Assembly: GCA_037974965.1 (NCBI GenBank)
Contig: JBBPFI010000018.1
Location: 372,001 to 436,000, forward strand
Source of the DNA: Dacryopinax spathularia
Lineage: Eukaryota > Basidiomycota > Dacrymycetes > Dacrymycetales > Dacrymycetaceae
Direction of reading: 5' to 3'
Length of the DNA: 64,000 nucleotides
The translations under genes were made by a program, and so were the position numbers. How positions within the stretch are numbered: the stretch's first letter is position 1; each line of letters starts with the position of its first letter. Shown piece by piece: positions 34,261 through 46,350 of this stretch. The notes beneath the pieces were generated by a model. It did not search any database. It worked only from the letters and a program-made list of their open reading frames with translations, and was not told the origin of the DNA.

Positions 34261-35808
34261 TTATGACCGCACGATCATGCTCTCCCTATCCGCCCCCACG
34301 CCAATCCAGCCACACTGCACGCCCAACTCCTTCTCAATAAACTCCACATAACTCCTACACTTATCCGGCAAGTCCTCGAACTTCCTACACTCCGCGATGC
34401 TCGCTTGCCACCCAGGGAGAGTGACATACCTGACCTGAACGCGGGCCAAGACGTCCAGATCCGCCGGGAAACCAGGCAGCTCCTTTCCGTCCACTTCGTA
34501 TGCCACCGCTACCTTTATTTCCGGTAGCTGGTCGAGGACATCAAGTTTCGTTAGGTTGAGGATGTCGTACCCGTTGATCGCGCAGCTGTATTTGAGCACT
34601 ACGAGGTCTAGCCAGCCGCAGCGGCGGCGGCGGCCGGTGGTCACGCCCCACTCGGCGCCGACTTCCTGTAGATGATGGCCGGTTTCCTGATACTAGTCTC
34701 AGAACCATTGCCAACACTTATGGATTTATGAAGGAAAGGAAGAAGACGCACATCAAGCAACTCGGTAGGGAACGGTCCTCCCCCAACCCTTGTAGTATAA
34801 GCCTTAACGACCCCAATAGTGCGTCCGATCGCCTTTGGCGGGATTCCGAGTCCCGTGAGGACACCCCCGATCCCGGTGGAGGAGGAGGTCACGAATGGAT
34901 ACGTGCCGAAGTCGATGTCGAGCATGAGGGCGTTGGCGCCTTCGACTAGGATACGCTTGCCGGAGGCGAGGGCTTGATGGATCCAGGTTACGCCGTCGAC
35001 TACGTATGGGCGGAGGCGTTCGGCGAGGATCTGCGTGTATTCTTATGAGTATGGAGCAGAGAGGAGGAAAGGAGGGAGACGACGTACCTTGTACCGTGCA
35101 ATCTCCGCCTCGGTATCATACTCGAAGTGCCCGTACCGCTTGAACCGCCCTTCAACGAGTTTCCTGAACTTCTCCGCGAAGCTGTTCCCATGGTCGTTTG
35201 ACAACAAGTGATGGACGCGAAGCCCACTCCGGCTGGCCTTGCTCGAATACGCGGGGCCGATTCCCTTCTTCGTCGTCCCGATCGAGCTTCCGCCCAGCTC
35301 GACCTCCTTGAGCCCATCGACAATCTGGTGGAAGTCGAACACCAGCTGCGCGCGGTCGGAGATGAACAGCCTGTCCGTACAGTCCAAGCCTTGCGCCTCG
35401 AGTTTCTCCAGCTCGGAGAAGAAGGAGGGGATATGGATCACGACTCCATTGCCGATAAACCCGATGCACTTTGGGTTGACCAGGCCTGTTGTACGATCAG
35501 CTGTCCTGGGTTGCAGCGCAGAAAAAGCAGCCCACGCACCACTCGGCAGCATGTGGAAGTCATACTTAACCTTGCCGTTCTTCCCGTCCGCGACGACGAT
35601 CGTGTGGCCCGCGTTGTTCCCGCCAGCACAGCGCGCGCAGACATCGGCGTTCGCAGCGAGGATATCGACGAGCTTGCCCTTGCCCTCGTCGCCCCACTGC
35701 GTCCCGAGGACGACCGTCACGCCCTCATTGAGAGCCAGTGCTGTATTTCAGATAATCATATTAGCTGCAATTGATAACCATGACAATGGGATGGTGCTCA
35801 CGCGGCAT
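34261..35808 (-). CDS. ADE12: Adenylosuccinate synthetase
   Basis: The enzyme converts IMP and aspartate to adenylosuccinate using GTP, the first committed step to AMP. Exon 1 is only 7 nt (ATGCCGC at 35808-35802) and is followed by an intron ending near 35742. The join gives [20 protein letters not shown] and then EGKGK, the GTP-binding loop with the catalytic Asp. Further family blocks are [65 protein letters not shown] and [10 protein letters not shown]. Four introns separate the coding blocks. The C-terminus ends [14 protein letters not shown], matching the family. Length is about 430 residues, as expected for a cytosolic enzyme. Confidence 0.96.
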
Positions 35809-35992
35809 TGTATGAAAATGTGAGGAAGGTCGCTCAGTCGAAGGCGACGACCCTGACTCGGGCAAACAAGAAGCAAAGGATTTCGAACGCTTCCCTCCAC
35901 AGTGCTCGGCTCCGCAACTCCGAGTCCCTTGGCAAGCGCTTGTGCAAGCCGTCATCGTTTCAGTCGTCCAGCAATCCCGGTTGAAACGTAGA
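35809..35992. promoter_or_regulatory. Compact bidirectional promoter ADE12/COX16
   Basis: Only 184 bp separate the divergent start codons of ADE12 and COX16. All core promoter elements and both 5' UTRs must fit here. I see no strong TATA box. Confidence 0.6.
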
Positions 35993-36492
35993 ATGGCGGC
36001 GTTCACCTCGCATCGACGGAAAACACGCTCGCCATTCGTGGCTTCTATTCGCAAACACCCATTTCTCATGTTTGGCCTGCCCTTCATGACCACTATGGTG
36101 GTGGCATCTTTCGGCCTACAGCGACTGACACAAACGCGGTACGACCTACACCAGGACAAGAAGCGACAGGTACGCTCTATCATGAGTTTCACCTTCTAAT
36201 CTAGTCTGACGTTGATATGACATAGGTATCGAAGGAGGAGGAGCTCCACATGAGCAAGAACAGGAGAAAAGTAGACATTCGGGAGGAATACTTCGTGCGT
36301 ACCGCTGACCATCCTTATGCGAATACATGCTGATCACCAATTTAGCGATTACAATCCGGCGACTCCAAGATTGACCTGGATGACTGGGAGCCAGTCCGGA
36401 TACAACGGCCGGAAGGGGTGCCAGAATGGGGCGTTCCACCATCAGCACCGGACAAGCCGCCTGAAAGCACGGATGCGTCACCCAGGAAATGA
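35993..36492 (+). CDS. COX16: Cytochrome c oxidase assembly protein Cox16
   Basis: Three exons (35993-36169, 36226-36294, 36346-36492) give 130 residues. The single inner-membrane helix is FLMFGLPFMTTMVVASFGLQ. It is followed by the family motif LTQTRYDLHQDKKRQVSKEE, and then by NRRKVDIREEYFRLQ. The C-terminal WEPVRIQRPEGVPEW region is also as in fungal Cox16. The protein helps assemble complex IV, in particular Cox1/Cox2 modules, in the mitochondrial inner membrane. The basic N-terminus (SHRRKTRS) fits mitochondrial import. Confidence 0.94.
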
Positions 36493-37001
36493 CCTTCGTC
36501 GCGCGCGGCTTCGGCTCGACTTGTTCGGCTGTGTAACAGTATCTTTATCACTACTCGACATCTACTGGGAAGGGTTGTCTTGGCAATGTACACTAATTCA
36601 ATGCAATACTTTGGATCTTCCCGATGTCTGGAGAACGATGAACATCGGTGAGCGGCCTATACAGCATGGGGGCAGGGAATACTAGAAGTTCATGCACCGC
36701 AACACGGTATTCCCTTGTCTGTTGTTCTGCAAGAAGAGGTGAGAAGTAGACACTCTAACTAGATAACAAACGCTTCGAGGCTGCGGAGCTTGAGCTAGCG
36801 TGGACGCGCCTAGGAACGAACATAGAAGACGTCGGAATTTCCACGTGGTAAATGGCGACAAACCGCGTTGCCCCGCGCGCGCATCGTTCATCTTTGTCTC
36901 TTCCTGCTTTCTCTCACCGGTTCCTGCATCCCCTTATCCAGATATACCCAAATGCAAGTTATTCTCTCCGTATATGTTATGATATTGATCGCTTTTCGCA
37001 G
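36493..37001. other. Intergenic / 5' region of RdRP 1
   Basis: The RdRP 1 frame stays open upstream to an ATG at 36852, so the right 150 bp could be coding or leader. The rest shows no gene. Confidence 0.45.
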
Positions 37002-40000
37002 ATGGATATCGACTTCTCCAATGTTGACAAGACGGTTCAGGAGGTCGATATCAAGATCGAGCTTGCGAAGATCCTCCACAATCCGCCGTTTCGCAAGGAG
37101 GACGATACAACGCCTCTGCTGAATTTCGACGTGAAATTGATGATGAAGAAAGATCAACCGCAATACCATATTGGTCGAGGCAGGCTGACGATCGCAAGCA
37201 AGGATGTTGCGCGGCGCTTTTTGGAGCTCTACGGGACGCCGAAGAAACAACTACGAGGCACTCAAACGCGCGTCTCGGACGGTCCGTGGCGTGGACGCGG
37301 TACAAGCGGGAAATGGAGGAGCGGCGATTCGCCCATTTATTCTGAGCGAGCCCCGCCGTGCGTGTTGCACCTTGCAGGCCGGACGATCCGGTTCGAGTTC
37401 TTCTCCGATCGGCCGCAGCCTCGACGTGTAGAAGAGCTGAACACACTTCCGTTCGTCGACCCACAAGCCGAGTATGAGGAGAAACTCCTCGAGAAAGACG
37501 TCGGCGATCGCCTGCCATTCACGGCTATCCAATTCGGTCGACGCGTCCGGACCCCGGATGGACAGCTGAGCAACACTTTCTCCGTCGAGTGGTCTCAAGC
37601 CGTCGCGCGCGAAGAGGATCCCGCGATCATATTCGACGTCCGGCAGAGAGAGCTCGAGATCAGGTTCAACAAGATGCGATACCCGGACGCGATCCGATAC
37701 GCGGTCGTCATTCGCTGGGCGCGCATCCTGAGCATGCTATGGGACGACGGTGTCATGTCCGGCGAATGCTCTGCATTGCTCCACCTGGAAACGGCTCCGT
37801 CATTCGAACGATTGCCGGACACACCCGATGGTCGAGGTACTCGCCTCAAGCTAAACTTCCTTTCTTTCCATGACGACTGCACCCATGAGCCTCTGGCACC
37901 CTATATCAGCACGACAATCCGGCTCCTCTTCCCCGACCGGGGCACGCTTCTCCAATTCCGTGACGCCGCAAAACGCGCTTTCAGGTTTGCAGTAAAGAGC
38001 CGATTTACGCCGATCCAGCCCGAGCGTATGCGACTATACAAAAGACTGGACGAGCTCGAAAAATGGCTACAGACGCTTGACTTGCGGATTGCCCTTCAAT
38101 GCTCGGCTCTGTACATGAATGGGTATCTCGATGTGTCTGAGCTTCTCTCGCTCCGACCAGAGATTGATGGCCTCGCTGAGAAATATAACGACAATCCAAG
38201 CGCTCTGGCGACGAAGCTGAGCATATTCGCGGACAAGCTACACCGCTCCCAGCATTGGGCGATGTCGAATCGTTCTGGCCCGAGAGAACCGCCCGCTCCC
38301 CTCCGCGAGATACTTGACAAGATTATCAACACCTCGGCTACTCCCCTAGAGCGTCCTGCTAGAGGCGGTCTTTTGCATGCCTGTGCTGCCATCGTCACTC
38401 CGACCAGCATCCACCTAGAAGGCCCTTATATGGACCAGAGCAACAGTGTTCTTCGCCGATACCCTGATCATCAGCACTACTTCCTCCGTCTCAAATTCGC
38501 AGATGAGGACCACCTTCCCCTATACTACGACCGAGATGTGGACTCCCGCCGGTTTGTAGAGTTCAAGGTTGGCACGACGCTCAGAGAGGGTATCATCATC
38601 GGCGGAAGACACTTCGAATTCCTCGCTTATTCCCTATCCGCCCTTCGGCAGCACTCAGTCTGGATGGTCGCGCCTTTCAAGCATGACAAGCAGGGGCTCG
38701 TGACTGCTCAAACTATCCGGGAGAGCCTGGGAGACTTCAGCAAGGTCTCGAACTGTCCGGCGAAGTACGGTGCCCGCCTTGCCCAAGCATTCACCGCGAC
38801 GGAACCCTCCGTCTTCCTCAATCCTGAAGATGTCGTACAAGTCCCAGACATAATATACAAGGGCAGCGGTGCTGTTTTCACGGACGGTATTGGGACCATG
38901 TCTCTTGAAGTTCATCAAAGAGTCTGGGAGCGCCTCGTCCAGAATCGGCCTTACTATCGCGCCAAGATGCCTTTCCCAGCGACGGTCTTCCAGTTCAGGC
39001 TAGGCGGCTACAAAGGTCTTCTGACTCTGAATCCGCTGCTGGAGGGAACCCAGGTTCAAGTTCGACCCTCGATGGACAAGTTCGATGCCCCCGACTCGCT
39101 CGGGCTCGAAATCGCAAAGTCATTCGAACGTCCCAGACCTTTCTTCTTGAATCGGCCTTTCGTCATGCTGCTGGAGTCGCGAGGAATACATGCAGACGTC
39201 TTCCTACAACTTCAGAAGAACGCCGTGCAGGAAATCGAAGCCGCCACCTCGTCGCTCGCTAGTGCCTCTCGCATGGTTGACACCTGGGGTCTCGGAGGTA
39301 CATTCTGGATGAAATCCGTCTTGCGAGAGATGCACGATACCTTGGGTCTCAACTTCCAGGAAGTAGATGGGAAGACATTATTCGAAGATGCTTTTCTTCG
39401 CCATCTTTTGCTAGTAGGGAAAGCCAATGCACTGAGAGAAATACGCTTCAGGGCGCGCATTCCTGTTCCGGAAAGCTGGACTCTCATCGGGGTGGCCGAT
39501 GAATACGACGTGCTGAATCGTAACGAGATCTACGGTAAGCGGAATCGAGCGGCTCCGGTTGTGCATCGTGCTGACCCTCAACAGCTTGTGTGCAAGATCC
39601 TGGCAATCCCGAGCCGTACTGGATCACGGGCCCTGCAATAGTAACGAAGTCTCCATCTTTGGGACCGGGCGACGCTCAGCTCGTAACGGCGATTGGAAAG
39701 CCACCTGATGACTGTCCTTTCTTAAATGGCCCTTACCCTTTGAAGAATTGCGTCGTTTTCTCATGTCGAGGTACGATGTCTGCAATTCTCGCCCCACACT
39801 TACTAACCATAATTCAAGGCGTTCGTCCTTTGGCATCCATGCTGGGCGGCGGTGATCTTGATGGCGGTATGTCTACCATCCCTGTCGTCGCACTTCAAGG
39901 CTGACTTTGCTTAAGACGAGTTCAACGTGGTGCAATATAAGCCGCTCTTCCCAGAGCGTCCCGCAGATCCAGACGATTTCACGCCGGCCAAGAGAACAGA

Positions 40001-40918
40001 GCTCGACAGGGATTGTACAATCGATGATGTGGCTAACTTTGTCGTTGATTATATCAACAATGTAAGCCGCATCCGTAGTACTCTTGAGTGGTTCTGTTTC
40101 CATGCTTAAGCGCTTTATAGGACCTCGTTGGCCGCCTAGCGACAGATCACTTGATTTTAGCCGATCAACATCCGGAAGGTGTTAACTACTCCAACTGCCA
40201 TCAGCTTGCGCAGCTATACGCGTTGGCGCTAGACTTCATGAAGACAGGCACACCTATTGATCTGGATACAATCCCCCGGCTACTCAATGATATGAAGCCG
40301 GATTACCTCCAGCGTGAACAGCAAGCCGCTCATCGCTCAACCAAGTTCTACCCCAGTCAGCGAGCTCTGGGCCGAATGTACCGGGAGCCAGAACTACAAG
40401 TGGATCTGGACGAAATCAGGAACGAGGCGGAAGACTACTCATGGGCTTCATCTTATGGATCGGATGAAGATACACTCCACTGTCGAGTGCGCGACCTGGT
40501 CAATCAGTATGTGCCGGCTGGGGCAGCTCAACACACTGTCTCTGGTCTGTACACCCGTTACCTCGAGGAACTGCGACACATCTGTGCGACAACGAGCAGC
40601 GGACCAATGGGCCATGAAGCAACTGAAGGCGAGGCAGTGATGGGAGTCATTTTGTCCAAGGCTGTCCATCCGAAAGTTCGGCTAGACCGAGTCCACCGAC
40701 TTCGAATCCAGATGACCGATTTGGTCAACTCCGTGCGTGATGAGTTCGAGGGAGAGGAACAAGATGACGTGCAGGCCAGGCTCACGAGAGCGTACCAGGC
40801 GTGGGCACTGTCGAGATCGCAAGGCTCAGCATTTGGAGCCAGGAGCTTTGCACTGATTGCGCTGGGCTCAATATTCTACTATGCCGGAGAGTTAGCCACT
40901 GAAGGTGTATCAGCGTGA
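37002..40918 (+). CDS. RNA-dependent RNA polymerase 1 (cellular, RNAi type)
   Basis: Five exons (37002-39534, 39585-39770, 39819-39866, 39916-40061, 40121-40918) give 1236 residues from MDIDFSNVDKT. An ATG at 36852 in the same frame would add 50 residues of leader-like sequence. Cellular RdRPs copy aberrant RNA to dsRNA for Dicer and Argonaute. Family blocks are present: FTDGIGTMS, a VRPSMDKF segment, FLNRPFVMLLESRGI, and the catalytic GGGDLDGDEFNV with DLDGD at residues 919-923. An intron splits the last Asp codon of that motif. GRLATDHLILAD and GARSFALIALG follow. The N-terminal about 345 residues precede the part shared with the downstream paralogue. Expected in the nucleus or perinuclear foci by family knowledge. 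Confidence 0.95.
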
Positions 40919-41188
40919 CGATTACTGAAAGGTGATGAATGTAGTGCGCAGGAGTACGGTAGACCTTCCTCGTGCGCAGTTGACACGTTATTCCGCTGTT
41001 CTCCGATAGATGGTTACAGAAGACACAAGAACGTAAAGAAGCGGGAGCTTCGGAGTTCGGAAGCCCTGCCGGACCAACTGCCGACAACTTGACATGCAGG
41101 AAGCCATGATCGGACCCGCACCGTCTTTTCGCTTGACGCCTCCAATTTCTTTCTTTCTTGCTCCCTCCAGATAGCCTCGACAGGCTCA

Positions 41189-43983
41189 ATGCAAAGCTTC
41201 AGAGACCGTGACCCTCAATCATGGCTGGAAACTCTCCCCCTTGGCATCGCTCTGGCGTGCTCAAAACTCTACTTGAACGGAACTGTTGGCCCGGAAACCC
41301 TCGACGAAATGAAAGATCTCATCCGAGCACGAATCATAGAGCCATTTGGGGGAGAGCCGCAGCAAGCCATTTGGGGGCTCCTTCTCCTGGAAGCTGAGCT
41401 GAAGCGTATTCCTCAAGTTCAACCCAAACCTTTCGCTCTCGACCAACAAAGGCAGCGGATTCCGAAACTAATCTCCAACATAGCCAGAAGACTTCCCATA
41501 GCTTTTATTGCAGACAGGTCCCCGGCCCATGTGTGGAGCTTCTCCATCACAGTGACTTCTCAAGGACTAACCGTGGAAGGTCCCTTCTGGCATCTCAGCA
41601 ACCGTGTTATACGGCAACATCGAGACCACATGCACAATTTCTTGCGCGCCCGATTCCACATTGACGGCAACACCATCGAGAGCGCCAACGAAATATCGTC
41701 CCATCTCCGTTCTGGGATCCGTATTGCAGGTCGGACCTTCGAATTCCTCGCTTACTCGATGTCGTCATTGAAGAGCCATACCGTGTGGATGTTTGCGCCA
41801 TATGAGTCGGACGAAGGACTCGTCACCTCAGACACCATTAGAGGTGGTTTGGGAGACTTCCACACGGTGGAGCAATCCCCAGCCCGATACGGCGCACGAG
41901 TTGCTCAAGCCTTCACTGCGACTATCCCAGCCATACGACTGGAGCCTGATCAGCTTTGCGTTCTCCAAGATCACAAGGCTGGCAACTTTCTATTCACCGA
42001 TGGTGTCGGCACAATATCGCCCGCAATAGCATATCGAGTGGTGGAATGTCTCAAGGATACATCAACGCCAGTATTTCCAGCATTAACCTGGGCATTTCAG
42101 ATTCGCATCGGCGGTTTCAAAGGTGTTGTCATGATCGATACGAAACGCACTGATCGGAAGCTCTTCGTGCGACCATCAATGCTCAAGTTCGAGTCCAATC
42201 ACCTTGAACTAGAGATCGTCAAGGTATTCGCCAAACCCAGCGTATTCTTTCTGAATCGGCCCTTGATCATGCTGCTGGAGTCGCGCGGAATTCATCGAGA
42301 CGTCTTCCTATCACTCCAAGAAGCGGTCATCCAGCAGGCCAATCGCATGTCTTCTTCCTACAGTGAAGCGGCACACCTAATGGAGCTCTACGCTCTCGGA
42401 AGACCATTTCATCTCAGCGAGATCTTCGCCTCTCTGCACCAACTATTGAACCTTGACAGTAATTTGTACGGAGGCGCGTCATGTATTCGACAAGAACCCT
42501 TTCTCAGCGAACTTATCGAAGCGAGCGAAGAACGGATCTTTCGTACATTGGAGTATAAAGCTCGAATACCTGTTCCGCAAAGCTGGACACTAGTGGGGGT
42601 GAGTGACGAACTGGAGGGTTTGTATGAGAATCAAGTCTGCGGTACGTAGTCGAGCAGAAACATTGAGAGGCAGCTCATAACAAAGCCTTTTGTTTGGATA
42701 GTGTGCATCAGGGAAAGCAGCAAAGCCACAGGACATTGGCTTGAAGGACCTGTGCTCCTAGCGCGTTCGCCATGCATTAGTCCAGGGAGTGTGCATGTCG
42801 TTATCGCAAAAGGGAGGCCGCCCTCTGACCGCAGATACCCTGTGAATTGCCTCGTATTTCCCCGTCAAGGTACGCACCATCCAACTTGCCTGTCATTTCC
42901 TAACACCCAGTTCACATGTCTTACAGGAATTCGACCGCTACAGTCCATGCTATCCGGAGGTGATCTTGATGGCGGTATGTACTCACAGACATATGTCGTC
43001 TGTGTACTAAATTGCAGGTGTAGATCTATATCATGTTATCTCTTATGAAGCCCTTCTTCCTGAACGGTGGGAAGATCCTGACATCTCGCCTGATATCCGT
43101 GATGTGCCGGGTAGTGGTATTGAAGAGCCAGGAACGTTCCACGAGGTTGCGGAATTTGCTAGTCAGTATATGTGCAATGTTTGTATGTCATCATGATTGC
43201 TTGATACTGGCTGAACCTGGAATACAGGATCTTATGGGACGACTTGCTACGAGGCATCTCATTATGGCTGATCTCAGCCGGAGAGGGGTATATGACCGCC
43301 GTTGCAAGGACCTTGTCCACCTCTACAACATAGCCGTGGATACTGGGAAGACCGGATACTTCATCGATCACAAGTCGATCCCTCCTTTACCAACCCACCG
43401 TCGACCGCATTATATGAACCCAGACGGCACCTTTGACACTTATCATAGCAAGAAGGCACTGGGACATCTCTTCGACCAAATCGTTAGCCTACGTGATTCG
43501 CGGCGCAATCCCAATCTCATACCCCTCTCAGCGAGGAACCCGCATGCACCGACGTTGGATACGCTGGTGTCTCGCTTCCTCGGTCAGCACAATCTCGACA
43601 TCATCACGCCACATGTTCTTCCAGTATTCGACCGCTATATGCGGGTTCTAGGCTATTTGCTGTCAAGCATCACTGGCGCAGAGCGCGACCTAACGGAAGT
43701 GGAAGCCGTACTGGGTATCATCCATGGCAGACTGGGTGGAGACGGTCAAGCAAAGAAGGCTCAGTTCCAGCTCCTCAAGGAACAGATGAGCTTCGTTGTC
43801 GAAGAGGTTCGGAGAGATATGGAAGGCTGCCGTGGTGATACGGGAGATGAGAAGCTGAGGCGTGCTGCAGAGGCTTGGTCATTCGCGAGGCGGCAGGGTG
43901 ATGCTTTTGGAGCCAGGAGCTTTTCTCTGATTGCCCTCGGTTTGATCTTCCAGCACGGCGGCGTTGGACAGGAGCGCGAGTAA
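41189..43983 (+). CDS. RNA-dependent RNA polymerase 2, N-terminally short tandem paralogue
   Basis: Five exons (41189-42641, 42702-42869, 42927-42974, 43024-43178, 43228-43983) give 859 residues with no frame break. Homology to the upstream copy begins at once: DPQSWLETLPLGIALACSKL here matches the paralogue near residue 349. About 340 N-terminal residues are therefore absent, and the 270-bp gap upstream is too short to hold them. Conserved blocks are FTDGVGTISP, FVRPSMLKFES, FLNRPLIMLLESRGIH and DLDGD at residues 553-557. GRLATRHLIMADL and GARSFSLIALG follow. All four introns match the paralogue in position, and exon 3 is 48 nt in both. Full activity is plausible because the double-psi barrel core is kept, but loss of the N-terminal part could alter template or partner binding. 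Confidence 0.9.
42975..43023 (+). promoter_or_regulatory. Intron with two in-frame acceptors at the RdRP 2 catalytic motif
   Basis: The intron interrupts the last Asp codon of DLDGD. Acceptor 1 is ATTGCAG (ending 43017) and acceptor 2 is GTGTAG (ending 43023), six bases apart and in the same frame. The downstream one gives DLDGDLYHV and the upstream one gives DLDGGVDLYHV. The upstream site has the better acceptor sequence. Confidence 0.75.
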
Positions 43984-44431
43984 GACTGGGGATCCGGTAA
44001 TCTAGCTGCGACGAATATGTACTACCGGCAGTCCAAGGTCCTGGGCTCGAATGGTCAATCCCTTTTTGTAGTACGTGTAGGTACAGGCCTGGGGATGCAG
44101 GGAAGGGGAAATTATGAGTAGATAGTCAGCAGGGGAAATGTCAGTCCGGTGGATTTCAAAACTTGGAATAGGCGCCGGTCCGAGGCGAAATGTTGACGTC
44201 AGGGGTCGGCTGAGCTGTGTGTCGCGCCATAAATTCGCCCTTGCCTTGTCCAGCATGACGATGACTCTACTTCGCGTCAATCGCCTGCAACACCTCGTTC
44301 TACACCATTAAACTTAGTCCTTCACTGAACCGGAGGCACAACCGAAGGCCCCAGCATAGTCTGCTGGCTGCGGGTGAGGCGGGTTGTGCGCCTGGGGGAC
44401 TGCGGGGATAGGAGGATTGGATGGTGAAAAC
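43984..44431. other. Intergenic between RdRP 2 and F-box/WD40 gene
   Basis: About 450 bp holding the RdRP 2 3' end and the promoter of the F-box/WD40 gene. No ORF with support and no repeat was seen. Confidence 0.5.
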
Positions 44432-45869
44432 ATGTCACTCACCTCTCTACCTGTGGAAATCCTCCTGGTGATATGCCATGAACTGGAGGCCGGAGAGCTT
44501 AGTACTCTGGCGAGGACGTGTAGGACAATGCATGACTTGGTGTGCTTGACTTGCCCATCTTGATAGTTTGCATTGCTGAACCTTGATACAGATGGAGAGT
44601 CTTGGTTGGAAGGATTATCTCCAGCGCCATCCTCGGCCGAGTATAACCCAGCGCATGGATGGCACACCACGGCAGAAGGCGGCATATGGGTACCTCGTCG
44701 ACCGTGCATGGCTTTGTCGATCGTACGTGGCCCGAGCAATCACAGAAGCGTGGCCACGCTTGCATCCCGTTCAGGCACTCACGTCAAATCGACTGGCCAT
44801 CGGCGCAGGCGAGCAAGTTATCCTCTTTCCCATCCATGGCGCTGCTCGACGAGGCCAGCTTGAGCCTCCAACAGCGCACCGTATACATCCGCGCGATAGC
44901 AGGCGGGACATATCTGCCTTATCGTTCCTTTCCGACTCAGGAGCAGGCCGGACGCTGCTGGTGGGACGCGCCGATGGACTCGTTCAGCGATTTCAGCTTT
45001 CTCCAGACGAGCAACATCTCGTTCCAACAGCGAGATATGAGCATCCTGCCAGCCGGGTTCTGGCTCTCTCCGTGGTGGGCGACACCGCCGTAACCGCCGC
45101 GGAAAACGGGTCGATCTCCTTGATTCCCGTCCGATCGCCATGGTTGAAGCCGAGTGCGATGCAGTTACACAGCAAGCCGTGGAGCGTACACTTCAGCCCT
45201 GAACGGGACAGGCTGGCTGTAGGCACGGTCGGCGTACATCCGCTCCGTGTCTATCATGTTATGCCGTCCGGCCCGGTATCCACTCACTCTACCGTTCTGA
45301 GTGGCCCAGACAAAAAGTGTGCGGTGTATGGGATCTGCCACGCACCGGAGGGCTCGATCTGGGGATCCGACTCCTCCCACGTCCTCATCTCTGGATGGTA
45401 TGACGGCGTTACTCGAGTGCACGACCTGAGGCAGAAGACTCGCGCGCCTTGTTTGGCCCTCAGTGACCGATGGGACGACTCTTCGGTCTACTCGGTCGCT
45501 GCTGGTGGAGGTAGCAGCTGTCACATCGCCGCTGGCAGTGCTAGAGATGGTATTGTTCGCCTGTGGGATGTTCGGCAACCCAAGGCAGGATGGACCGCGT
45601 TTGCTCCTGGCAAAGACAAGAGCCCGATCTACTCGCTTGTGATGGAGTCATCGAGACTGTTTGGCGTCACGGACAGGCGCGCGTTCGTCTTTGACTTTGA
45701 TCCTGGCGTTCAGCCCACCGACTATCCAGCGACCCCAATCGCAGAAAGGATTGCTCGGCGCGAGGGAGACAAGCCCCTGCTTGGGGAGTGGACACCACAT
45801 TATCTGCATGGTATGACGAAGATAGACACCTCAAGGCGACCTGTACGTAGAGATAGACGCATATCCTAA
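44432..45869 (+). CDS. F-box and WD40-repeat protein (FBXW4-like)
   Basis: Two exons (44432-44539, 44592-45869) give 461 residues. The 52-nt intron joins CRTMHDL to MESLGWKDYL in frame, fusing an N-terminal F-box (LTSLPVEILLVICHELEAGE) to WD40-type blades. Blades include ISALSFLSD, VQRFQLS, WSVHFSPERDRLAVGT, VLISGWYDGVTRVHDLR and HIAAGSARDGIVRLWDVR. Such proteins are SCF adaptors that use the beta-propeller to bind substrate. The order and the short linker resemble FBXW4 rather than Cdc4/Met30, which have larger N-termini and more regular WD repeats. The substrate is unknown. Confidence 0.82.
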
Positions 45870-46350
45870 TGAAGAGCTCGGTCGCACATCACGAAAACTT
45901 GATGAATTGCGGTCAGTGGCTAGATCGTACAGGTAGGGACTACGTTGTACGAAAAAGCGGGGAATTACGTGTGGATATAGTGGTCGAGATAGATCATACG
46001 AGACCAAAAACATACTGGGCGTGATTTGTCGGCATAGGAGGACTTGCTGGAGGACCGAATGATACGCGGAAGTCGAAGGAACATGCTAGAGGTTAGTAGA
46101 AGAGGGAATACGCACTCATTGCTGTGAAGGTCGAGGTTATTACTTGCGGCTTTCAGGCGGCCATACGGGTTGATCTGTTTCGAAGGTATGCGGTCGTGAG
46201 CCAGAACACGTGAGTGGAAAGAGTCCAGTCCAGAGAAACGAAGGCGCGATCGCCGGGAGAAATGGTCTCGCCCAGCGGATGGCCGAGAGCAACGAGCTCT
46301 CTAAACCGATCGAACTAGCGAAGCAGGTCGGGAGAGAGGCAAAGGCGGTC
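45870..46350. other. Convergent 3' intergenic region
   Basis: About 480 bp lie between the convergent F-box/WD40 and acidic-protein genes. Frames on both strands run from here into the acidic gene, but they are its antisense shadows. No repeat was seen. Confidence 0.5.

Noticed and set aside
41189-42641. RdRP 2 as a pseudogene
   Set aside because: It lacks the N-terminal third, but the frame is open throughout, splice sites are intact and the catalytic motif is preserved, so it is annotated as a gene.
37002-43983. RdRP genes as possible viral insertions
   Set aside because: Both carry the cellular DLDGD double-psi-barrel polymerase motifs and spliceosomal introns, unlike viral RdRPs with GDD palm domains.
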